NCBI GenBank assembly: GCA_020059765.1 | Contig: JAGVBM010000061.1 | Coordinates: 1-12,712 of the forward strand | Direction of reading: 5' to 3' | DNA: 12,712 nt | Origin: Bacillota bacterium | GTDB taxonomy: Bacteria; Bacillota; Bacilli; Tumebacillales; Effusibacillaceae | Shown: positions 1-5,750 of the stretch, in pieces | How the letters are laid out: every line of letters starts with the position of its first letter | Position numbering within the stretch: the stretch's first letter is position 1 | Translations under genes and position numbers: made by a program | Notes under the pieces: generated by a model | Database searches by the model: none | What the model was told of the DNA's origin: nothing | Seen by the model: only the letters and a program-made list of their open reading frames with translations

Positions 1-426
1 CCGATGATTCTGAACAGCGTGGAAAAAATATCGAAAAACCGCAAGAACAAAGAGATTCGGCAAGTATTGGAAGAGATTCTCAAAGACCGGATTACTCTCG
101 GACAAAACAATCTTTCCTTGATTAAAACCGTGGCGGCCGAAGCGGCTTTTCACCCGGAGCTGCTGGATCCTATCCGGGAAAAAGTGATGCCGCAAGTGGT
201 GAATTGGGGCAGTTCCCTGATTCAAGAGGAAATTACCAAGGGAGTATTTCGGGAGGTTGACCCAGTCACGTCATTCCGGATTTTGATGAGCATGGTTGCC
301 GGGTATGTGGCGCTGCGCAACATTTACCCGGAGATTTTCGGAAAAGAGTCGGAAGAGGAGGAGATTCGGCGAATGGTGGACACCTTTTTGCACGGGGTGA
401 CATCATCGTCAGATTCGGAAATCTAA
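1..426 (+). CDS. TetR-family transcriptional regulator, C-terminal part (cut by window edge)
   Basis: The reading frame is open from base 1, so the true start lies upstream of the window; the ATG at base 4 is only the first methionine inside it. The roughly 140 visible residues are all helical and resemble a TetR-type ligand-binding and dimerisation domain, with alternating charged and hydrophobic helices and a late segment FRILMSMVAGYVALRNIYPE typical of the last helices. The N-terminal helix-turn-helix, usually about 50-60 residues, is not in the window. The stop codon lies 39 bases before an ABC ATPase gene on the same strand, a common layout in which a TetR repressor controls the efflux pump encoded next to it. 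The TetR assignment rests on fold-like sequence pattern and context; the inducer is unknown. Confidence 0.7.
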   Translation, partial: PMILNSVEKISKNRKNKEIRQVLEEILKDRITLGQNNLSLIKTVAAEAAFHPELLDPIREKVMPQVVNWGSSLIQEEITKGVFREVDPVTSFRILMSMVAGYVALRNIYPEIFGKESEEEEIRRMVDTFLHGVTSSSDSEI

Positions 427-465
427 ATCTGCAAGCTGCAAAACAGGGTAAAGGAGAGGAAACCC

Positions 466-1194
466 ATGGGATATGATGCGGTGGTCCGCGTGGAACATTT
501 GACGCAACGATTTGGCAAACGAACGATCTTGCATGACATTTCCCTTGATCTTCAACGCGGAGAGATTCTCGGATTATTGGGTCCGTCGGGAGCGGGGAAA
601 ACCACATTGGTACGGGCGATTGCTGGCATCGGCGAATATTCGGAGGGGCAGATTGCTGTATTGGGAGAACGAATGCCTTCTTTGCGGGTAGTGCAGCGAA
701 TCGGGTACATGGGGCAGGCGGATGCGTTGTATCAGGACTTGAATGGGTTGGACAATTTGACGTTTTTTTCCGATATGTACGGGGTGTCCAAGAAACGGCG
801 CAGCAGCCGGATCGAAGAAGTGTTGGAGCTTGTTCAGTTAACGCCTGACGCGAAACGCCCGGTGCACACCTATTCGGGCGGCATGCGGCGACGATTGTCC
901 TTGGCGATTGCCCTGCTGCACGAACCTGACATTCTGATTCTTGACGAGCCGACCGTCGGAGTAGACCCCGTGCTGCGCAAAAACTTCTGGACCGAGTTCA
1001 GGCGGCTGCAGGCCATCGGCGTATCTCTGCTGATCACCACCCATGTGATGGATGAAGCGGAGCATTGCGATCGGTTGGGACTGATCCGGGACGGACGGCT
1101 GATTGCTCTGGGGAAGCCGTCCGAATTGAAAGAACAGGCAGATAGTCAATCCATGGAAGACGTATTCCTGCACTTTGGGGGTGTGCAAGCATGA
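466..1194 (+). CDS. ABC transporter ATP-binding protein (drug/efflux type)
   Basis: This is a 242-residue cytoplasmic ATPase that should power the membrane protein encoded immediately after it. All nucleotide-binding motifs are intact: Walker A GPSGAGKT (residues 39-46), Q-loop glutamine in YMGQ (Q84), signature YSGGM (136-140), Walker B ILILDEP with catalytic E161, D-loop VGVDP and H-loop H193 in TTHVMDEAEH. The ATG is preceded by a strong ribosome binding site AAGGAGAGGA at 451-460. The VGVDP and THVMDEAE signatures and the pairing with an ABC-2 permease place it in the DrrA/CcmA-like export group. The last codons overlap the permease start by 4 bases (ATGA), so the two are very likely translationally coupled and made in equal amounts. 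The substrate cannot be told from sequence; a drug, lipid or other amphiphile is usual for such pairs. Confidence 0.93.
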   Translation: MGYDAVVRVEHLTQRFGKRTILHDISLDLQRGEILGLLGPSGAGKTTLVRAIAGIGEYSEGQIAVLGERMPSLRVVQRIGYMGQADALYQDLNGLDNLTFFSDMYGVSKKRRSSRIEEVLELVQLTPDAKRPVHTYSGGMRRRLSLAIALLHEPDILILDEPTVGVDPVLRKNFWTEFRRLQAIGVSLLITTHVMDEAEHCDRLGLIRDGRLIALGKPSELKEQADSQSMEDVFLHFGGVQA

Positions 1195-2222
1195 GAACTC
1201 TGTCTTTGACCAAACGGCTAATCAAACAGATTGTTCGTGACAGACGAACCGTCGCCTTGCTGTTTATTGCGCCGCTATTTATCTTGTGGCTGTTAAGTCT
1301 CGTGTTTACGGCAAACGATACGAAGACGACGTTTGATGTGATCGGGGCGCCGGCCGTTGTGCTGGACAAATTGCGGGAAACGGGCGCAACGGTTGCGGAA
1401 GTGTCCCTCGAGGCTGGCAAAGAACGGTTGGCTGCGGGAGAAACGGACGCTTATTTGGAGTTTGCCCTGCCGAAAGTCAATGTGGTGTTGGAAGGATCGG
1501 ATCCTCTCGCCAATCGGGCGGTGATGCAAACGGTACAAATGGCGATGCAAGCATTAGTGCCCACCAACGGCGTAGTGAAACAGTTCCTTGACGTTACGTA
1601 TCTGCATGGCGGAAGTACGCTGACGATGCTGGATTATTTTGCACCCGTGCTGATCGGCTTCTTCATTTTGTTTTTTGTATTTTTGATCTCAGGGGTTTCC
1701 TTTCTGCGAGAACGGACGGGCGGCACATTGGAACGGATGATGGCGACGCCGATTCGGCGGCATGAAATTGTGTTCGGTTACTTTTTCGGATTTGGATTGT
1801 TTGCCGTGTTGCAGACAACGTGGGTTCAATGGTTTACGCTGCAGGTGCTGGATGTCAATTCGGTCGGCAGTTTCGGGTCCGTGCTGGTGGTGAATATCCT
1901 GATAGCCACGGTCGCCTTGTCCTTGGGCACTCTATTGTCGGCCTTTGCCCGCAACGAATTGCAAATGGTGCAATTTATTCCTTTGGTCATTCTGCCGCAA
2001 ATTTTTCTCAGCGGGTTGTTCGATTTGCGAGGCATGCCGGACTGGGTGATCTGGCTGTCCAAAGCGATGCCGCTGACCCATGGAGCGGAAGCGCTGCGCG
2101 GAATTATGATTCGCGGTGATTCGCTGGCTGACATTTGGATGCCGCTTGTGATTCTGTCGGGCTACAGTTTGTTTTTTCTCGCTTTGAATATTGCTGCACT
2201 GCGTAAATACCGCAAGGTTTGA
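1191..2222 (+). CDS. ABC-2 type transporter permease
   Basis: This 343-residue membrane protein has six predicted membrane segments, at about residues 21-40, 150-171, 193-217, 228-252, 259-278 and 315-337. A region of about 110 residues between the first two would lie outside the membrane, as in the YhgE/DrrB-like long-loop ABC-2 permeases. The motif RERTGGTLERMMATP (173-187), just after the second segment, is a hallmark of ABC-2 permeases and probably forms the coupling contact with the ATPase. The late segment IPLVILPQIFLSGLFDL followed by MPLTHGAEALRGIM is also typical of the family. The start codon lies inside the stop region of the ATPase gene (ATGA overlap), so it relies on coupled translation. 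With the ATPase it should form a dimeric efflux pump. A terminator follows the gene. Substrate unknown. Confidence 0.93.
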   Translation: MRTLSLTKRLIKQIVRDRRTVALLFIAPLFILWLLSLVFTANDTKTTFDVIGAPAVVLDKLRETGATVAEVSLEAGKERLAAGETDAYLEFALPKVNVVLEGSDPLANRAVMQTVQMAMQALVPTNGVVKQFLDVTYLHGGSTLTMLDYFAPVLIGFFILFFVFLISGVSFLRERTGGTLERMMATPIRRHEIVFGYFFGFGLFAVLQTTWVQWFTLQVLDVNSVGSFGSVLVVNILIATVALSLGTLLSAFARNELQMVQFIPLVILPQIFLSGLFDLRGMPDWVIWLSKAMPLTHGAEALRGIMIRGDSLADIWMPLVILSGYSLFFLALNIAALRKYRKV

Positions 2223-2268
2223 AAAAGAGGAAAATCGAACTTTGTGCCCTTCACATGAACGGACTTGC

Positions 2269-2299
2269 ATGCTACCCTTGTTGGGTAGCATTTTTGTTT
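2269..2299 (+). terminator. Intrinsic terminator after the ABC efflux operon
   Basis: A perfect 9-base-pair stem (ATGCTACCC pairing with GGGTAGCAT, arms 2269-2277 and 2283-2291) with a 5-base loop TTGTT runs straight into a T-rich tract (TTTTGTTT). It lies 46 bases after the permease stop. The next gene's ribosome binding site begins only four bases past the tract, so it could also act as a leader hairpin or attenuator for that gene. Confidence 0.85.
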
Positions 2300-2312
2300 G
2301 ATGGAGGGCTGT

Positions 2313-4460
2313 ATGACAACCGAAATACCTGCAACCGTACGGATACAAAAAGAGACGATTCTGCAAGGGATGAATCAGCAGCAGCAGGAAGCCGTGGAAA
2401 CGACGGAGGGTCCGTTGCTGATTCTCGCCGGGGCCGGTTCCGGAAAAACCAGCGTGATGACGAGGCGCATCGCCTATTTGTTGGCGCAGTGTTCTATTCA
2501 ACCGTGGAACATTCTGGCGATCACCTTCACCAACAAAGCGGCGAAAGAAATGAATGAACGAGTAGCGAATTTGGTGGGGGACGCAGCCAGCGACATCTGG
2601 ATGAGCACCTTTCATTCCATGTGCGTAAAAATCCTGCGTCGGGAAGCGGAACACCTCGGATTTGAGAACAATTTTTCAATTCTCGATCCGGATGATCAAA
2701 TGTCGGCGATCAAGCAGTGCATGTTGGATCTCAATTACGACATGAAAAAGTTCGATCCTTTCAGTGTGCTCTGGAAAATTTCCGCTGCCAAAAACGAACT
2801 GATCGGGCCGGACGACTTCAAGTCAAGAGCGGGCAAATCCCTGCTCGATTCGGTCGCAGCAAACGTGTACCGGGAATACCAATACAAGCTGAACAGTATC
2901 AACGCCTTCGATTTTGACGATTTGATCTTCAAGACGGTGCAGTTGTTCGAAGACCAGCCGGATGTGCTGGACGCGTACCAGGAGAAGTTTCAATATATTC
3001 ATGTGGATGAGTACCAGGACACGAACCGGGCTCAGTACAAGCTGGTCAAACTGTTGGCCGGCAAGTACCGCAATCTGTGCGTCGTCGGTGATTCGGACCA
3101 GGCGATCTATCGCTGGCGCGGCGCGGATATTTCCAATATCCTGAACTTTGAACGGGATTACCCGGAAGCGAAAGTGATCCTGCTGGAGCAAAACTATCGA
3201 TCCACCAATACGATCCTGCAAGCGGCCAATGCGGTGATTCAGCACAATGCCCGGCGAAAGGACAAGAATCTCTGGTCGGCGAAGGGACAAGGGGCACCGA
3301 TCTCCCTGTACGCAGCGCTGGATCAGACGGACGAAGCGGCTTACATCATTGCGAAAGTGCAGGAACATGTGGGCAGTGGAGGACAATTTCGCGATTGCAC
3401 CGTCTTGTACCGGGCCAACGCCCAATCGCGGGCGATTGAGGAAGCTTTTCTGCAGGCGGCCATTCCTTATAAAATTCTTGGCGGGATGACCTTTTACGAT
3501 CGCCGGGAAATTAAAGACGTGATGGCTTACCTGAAGGTGACGGCCAATCCGCAAGACGAAATCTCCCTGCTGCGGATTGTCAACGTCCCCAAGCGAAACA
3601 TCGGCATCGGCACGATCAAACGATTGCTCGACTTCGCCCATGAGAACGGCATAAATCTACTGGAAGCGATGGGCAAAGCGGAGCGTGCCGACCTTGGAGC
3701 CAAGGCGACGGAAGCGGTGAAAAAATTCCACCTGCTGATGACCGACCTGCACTGGCTGCAGGAAGGTCTCTCCGTTACCGAATTCCTGCAGGAAATGCTG
3801 CGTCGGACCGGCTATCGGGAAATGTATGAAACCAGTCCGCAAGAAGAAGAGCGGAACCGGCTGGAAAACATTGATGAACTGTTGACGGTGACTCGTGCGT
3901 TTGACAAGCGGCGTCGCGGGACACTGGCCGATTTTCTGGCGGAAACGTCCCTTTTGTCCGATACGGACAAAGAAACGGGGAAAAAGGACAACGCCGTGCA
4001 CATGATGACGATGCACGCTTCAAAGGGGTTGGAATTCCCGCTAACTTTTGTGGTCGGCATGGAAGAATCGATCTTCCCCCACGCACGTTCCATGGATTCC
4101 AGTGAAGGCATTGAAGAAGAACGGAATCTTTGCTACGTGGCTATCACCCGGGCCCAGGAAAAACTGCACCTGTCCTATTGCACGGAACGAACGATTTTTG
4201 GCCAACTGCAGATGAACGAACCGTCGCGGTTTCTCGATGAACTGCCGGAAGATCTGGTGGAACGGTCAGGGGCAGACTTTGCGGTGATCCCTCGCTGGGC
4301 GATCGGGCTGCGTGTCCGCCATCCCCAATGGGGTATCGGCGTCATCATGGAGATGACCGGCGAGGACGACGAATTGGAACTGGAGATTACTTTTCAATCA
4401 AAACACGGAACGAAGAAAGTCAAACCGAAACTGACCAAGCTCCGTGTGATTGAGAATTAA
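2313..4460 (+). CDS. pcrA: UvrD/PcrA-type superfamily 1A DNA helicase
   Basis: This is a 715-residue ATP-dependent 3'-5' DNA helicase related along its whole length to PcrA, which acts in repair, in displacing RecA and in plasmid rolling-circle replication. Motifs run in the expected order: Q motif MNQQQQEAV (about 20-28), Walker A AGAGSGKT (39-46), motif Ia TFTNKAAKEM (71-80), motif II VDEYQD (231-236), motif III GDSDQAIYRWRGA (259-271), motif IV QNYRS (293-297), motif V MHASKGLEF (567-575) and motif VI YVAITRA (608-614). The last 50 residues (HPQWGIGVI onwards) look like the Tudor-like tail by which PcrA contacts RNA polymerase. I chose the ATG at 2313 because GGAGGG at 2303-2308 sits just upstream; the in-frame TTG 2298 and ATG 2301 have no such site. 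No ligA follows, unlike the usual pcrA-ligA pair, so a second UvrD-like paralogue (YjcD type) remains possible. Confidence 0.88.
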   Translation: MTTEIPATVRIQKETILQGMNQQQQEAVETTEGPLLILAGAGSGKTSVMTRRIAYLLAQCSIQPWNILAITFTNKAAKEMNERVANLVGDAASDIWMSTFHSMCVKILRREAEHLGFENNFSILDPDDQMSAIKQCMLDLNYDMKKFDPFSVLWKISAAKNELIGPDDFKSRAGKSLLDSVAANVYREYQYKLNSINAFDFDDLIFKTVQLFEDQPDVLDAYQEKFQYIHVDEYQDTNRAQYKLVKLLAGKYRNLCVVGDSDQAIYRWRGADISNILNFERDYPEAKVILLEQNYRSTNTILQAANAVIQHNARRKDKNLWSAKGQGAPISLYAALDQTDEAAYIIAKVQEHVGSGGQFRDCTVLYRANAQSRAIEEAFLQAAIPYKILGGMTFYDRREIKDVMAYLKVTANPQDEISLLRIVNVPKRNIGIGTIKRLLDFAHENGINLLEAMGKAERADLGAKATEAVKKFHLLMTDLHWLQEGLSVTEFLQEMLRRTGYREMYETSPQEEERNRLENIDELLTVTRAFDKRRRGTLADFLAETSLLSDTDKETGKKDNAVHMMTMHASKGLEFPLTFVVGMEESIFPHARSMDSSEGIEEERNLCYVAITRAQEKLHLSYCTERTIFGQLQMNEPSRFLDELPEDLVERSGADFAVIPRWAIGLRVRHPQWGIGVIMEMTGEDDELELEITFQSKHGTKKVKPKLTKLRVIEN

Positions 4461-4475
4461 GATCGGGCTGTGGCT

Positions 4476-5351
4476 TTATTCGCCTTTCGGTTCCACATGT
4501 ACGTGCACGTATTGAATCCGGTGTTTTTCTAACATCTGTTCCTCAATCCTTTCTGTGATCCGATGGCTTTCGATCACATTTAACAAAGGATCCACTTCAA
4601 TCACCACATCCAACAACAAGTTGGCTCCGTGTATGCGGGCTTTGATATCCTGAATCGATTCCACGCCTGGGATGTGCTCTATCGTTTGGCGGAGTTTGCG
4701 CAAAAGGCTTTCGTCAAATCCGTCCGTCAGCGCATGGGAGGCGTTGCGGAAGATGTCCCAGGCGGTTTTTACAATCATCAGTCCGACGATCAGGGCCGCC
4801 AAGGGATCCAACCAGGGAAGTCCGTATTGGGCGCCAAAAATTCCGATTGCGGTGCCCACGCTGACCAGGGCATCCGACCGATTGTCCTGGGCGGTGGCCA
4901 TCATCGCCTGGCTGTGGGTGGTTCGCGCCACCTTTAAATTAAACCGATAGACCCAATACATGATCAATGCGGCTGCGACCGCTACCCAAGCGGCAGTCAA
5001 ATCGGGGATGACGGTTTTTTCGGAAAAGATCGACTGCACCGCTTGCGACAATACTTGCAACCCCACGGAGACCATGATGAAGGACGCCACCAAAGAGGCG
5101 ATCGTTTCCGCCCGGGAGTGGCCGTAGGGGTGGTCATGATCCGGCGGTTTGCGGGAAATTTTCAAACCGATCAAAACCGCGACAGAAGCGATAATGTCGG
5201 TGGTATTGTTGAGTCCGTCAGCGGACAATGCCGCCGAATCTGTCAAATACCCGACCCATATTTTAACTGTGGACAACAGGACATAGGTGATAATGCTGAG
5301 CCATACGCCCGTTTCGCCGGCTTTTGTGTCATTCGTGCCAAACTGGTTCAC
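4476..5351 (-). CDS. Cation diffusion facilitator (CDF) transporter, probable manganese exporter
   Basis: This is a 291-residue proton-coupled divalent metal exporter of the cytoplasmic membrane. There are six membrane segments in roughly the first 200 residues and a soluble C-terminal domain from about residue 209, ending in YVHVHVEPKGE. The transport site can be read as N48xxxD52 in the second segment (LNNTTD) and D156xxxD160 in the fifth (DNRSD). This asparagine/aspartate set, with no histidine, is reported for manganese-type CDFs such as streptococcal MntE and fits Bacillus MneP/MneS; zinc CDFs usually carry a histidine there. A histidine-rich loop DHDHPYGH (71-78) is also present. I chose the GTG at 5351 because GGAGGGG lies 5 bases upstream of it; an in-frame GTG at 5399 would add 16 poorly conserved-looking residues and has no ribosome binding site. 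Manganese is an inference. Confidence 0.88.
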   Translation of the reverse strand: MNQFGTNDTKAGETGVWLSIITYVLLSTVKIWVGYLTDSAALSADGLNNTTDIIASVAVLIGLKISRKPPDHDHPYGHSRAETIASLVASFIMVSVGLQVLSQAVQSIFSEKTVIPDLTAAWVAVAAALIMYWVYRFNLKVARTTHSQAMMATAQDNRSDALVSVGTAIGIFGAQYGLPWLDPLAALIVGLMIVKTAWDIFRNASHALTDGFDESLLRKLRQTIEHIPGVESIQDIKARIHGANLLLDVVIEVDPLLNVIESHRITERIEEQMLEKHRIQYVHVHVEPKGE

Positions 5352-5508
5352 CGGTACCCCTCCAACAAGTTTCCATCCAGAGCTCGCCTTCCAAAACACA
5401 ACTAGAGTATCAGATCAAAGTGGAGTGGGTCTACAGAAACATTTTTGCTGCGGACTAGAAGTTTGGTGTCGGGGAAACACTGTTGCCCGCTAACAACAAC
5501 ATTTTTTC

Positions 5509-5523
5509 TTCGTACCGTACGAA
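5509..5523. promoter_or_regulatory. 15-base palindrome, candidate operator upstream of the CDF gene
   Basis: TTCGTAC, one central base, then GTACGAA: a perfect dyad with 7-base arms. The tight centre makes it a better protein-binding site than an RNA hairpin. It directly abuts an AATAAT -10-like hexamer (minus strand, 5523-5528) facing the CDF gene. No regulator can be named; it does not look like the known MntR or Zur boxes. Confidence 0.35.
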
Positions 5524-5554
5524 TTATTCCATAAAGAAAACTTGGCTCCGTCAA
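5523..5554 (-). promoter_or_regulatory. Weak candidate promoter for the CDF gene
   Basis: On the minus strand TTGACG (5554-5549) and AATAAT (5528-5523) each match five of six sigma-A consensus bases. The 20-base spacing is longer than the usual 16-18, and the -35 element lies in the loop of the stem at 5539-5581. It would start transcription about 165 bases upstream of the CDF start codon. Tentative. Confidence 0.25.
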
Positions 5555-5581
5555 GCCTTTAGGCGCAGGCGAGCCAAAGTT
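5531..5581 (-). terminator. Probable terminator downstream of the htrA-like gene
   Basis: On the minus strand the arms AACTTTGGCTC (5581-5571) and GAGCCAAGTT (5548-5539) pair over 10 base pairs with one bulged base. They enclose a small GCCT/AGGC hairpin, and the 3' arm runs into TTTTCTTTAT. It lies about 160 bases after the htrA stop. The long structured loop makes it less certain than a classical terminator; the same bases could form part of the omega-RNA-like element on the other strand. Confidence 0.45.
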
Positions 5582-5582
5582 A

Positions 5583-5614
5583 TTCCCACCCAAGTGCTTG
5601 CACTTGGGTGGGGA
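5583..5614. repeat. Perfect 13-base-pair inverted repeat
   Basis: CCCACCCAAGTGC (5585-5597) and GCACTTGGGTGGG (5600-5612) are exact reverse complements separated by two bases. A wobble pair and one further pair extend the stem to 5583-5614. No T-tract follows on either strand, so it is not a simple terminator. Bases 5605-5618 can form a competing hairpin (TGGGT, GGGG, ACCCA) that uses the same 3' arm. Confidence 0.9.
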
Positions 5615-5625
5615 CCCAGTTGCCC

Positions 5626-5660
5626 TTATACTTGTTACCTTGAAGTCCTAACAAGTATAA
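5626..5660. repeat. Perfect 12-base-pair inverted repeat
   Basis: TTATACTTGTTA (5626-5637) and TAACAAGTATAA (5649-5660) are exact reverse complements around an 11-base loop. The stem is AT-rich, and neither strand has a following T-tract; on the minus strand a T-rich run precedes it instead. It lies 13 bases from the previous inverted repeat, which suggests both belong to one structured element. Confidence 0.9.
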
Positions 5661-5725
5661 AGAAAAAGAGACTGCGAACTCTTGCCCGCAATCCCTTCTT
5701 CCTGTATCGATTCGAATTCCGTATG

Positions 5726-5750
5726 GCTAATTCCGCGTTGCTAATTCCGC
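5726..5750. repeat. Short direct repeat spanning the htrA stop codon
   Basis: GCTAATTCCGC occurs at 5726-5736 and again at 5740-5750, a 14-base period. The second copy contains the TAG stop of the htrA-like gene on the minus strand. It looks like a small slippage duplication just past the end of the gene. Confidence 0.8.

Larger units (their letters stand above)
5401..5660 (+). mobile_element. Possible remnant of an IS200/IS605 right end (omega-RNA-like structured DNA)
   Basis: This gene-free stretch lies between the CDF and htrA-like genes. Read on the + strand, it has a stem with an internal hairpin (5539-5581) followed directly by a perfect 13-base inverted repeat beginning TTCCCACCCAAGTGC and ending GCACTTGGGTGGGG. 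Many TnpB-bearing IS200/IS605 elements of Bacillota end in a structured omega-RNA scaffold closed by just such an AATCCCACC...GGTGGG hairpin. No tnpB reading frame is present, and I see no terminal TCAA-type cleavage motif directly after the hairpin, so at most this is a decayed or orphan end. The boundaries are approximate. The alternatives are an ordinary run of terminators and regulatory stems for the flanking minus-strand genes. The resemblance comes from memory of the family, not from a search. Confidence 0.28.

Noticed and set aside
2823..3641. - strand open frame of 272 codons opposite the helicase
   Set aside because: It lies entirely antisense to a helicase with all motifs intact; its composition is typical of a reverse-complement shadow.
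5600..5625. T-box antiterminator-like GGGTGGGGACCC on the + strand
   Set aside because: It lacks the AGGGTGGNACCGCG core, no downstream + strand gene exists to be regulated, and the bases are explained by the inverted repeat.
5583..5660. Simple back-to-back terminators for htrA and CDF
   Set aside because: Neither perfect inverted repeat has a following T-tract on either strand, and CDF reads away from this region, so it needs no terminator here. Only the stem at 5539-5581 has a T-rich tail.
5352..5740. Manganese (yybP-ykoY) riboswitch upstream of the CDF gene
   Set aside because: The context would fit a manganese exporter, but the conserved GGGGAGUAG-like and GCAAGACC-like segments are absent on the minus strand, and the stems present do not match that fold.
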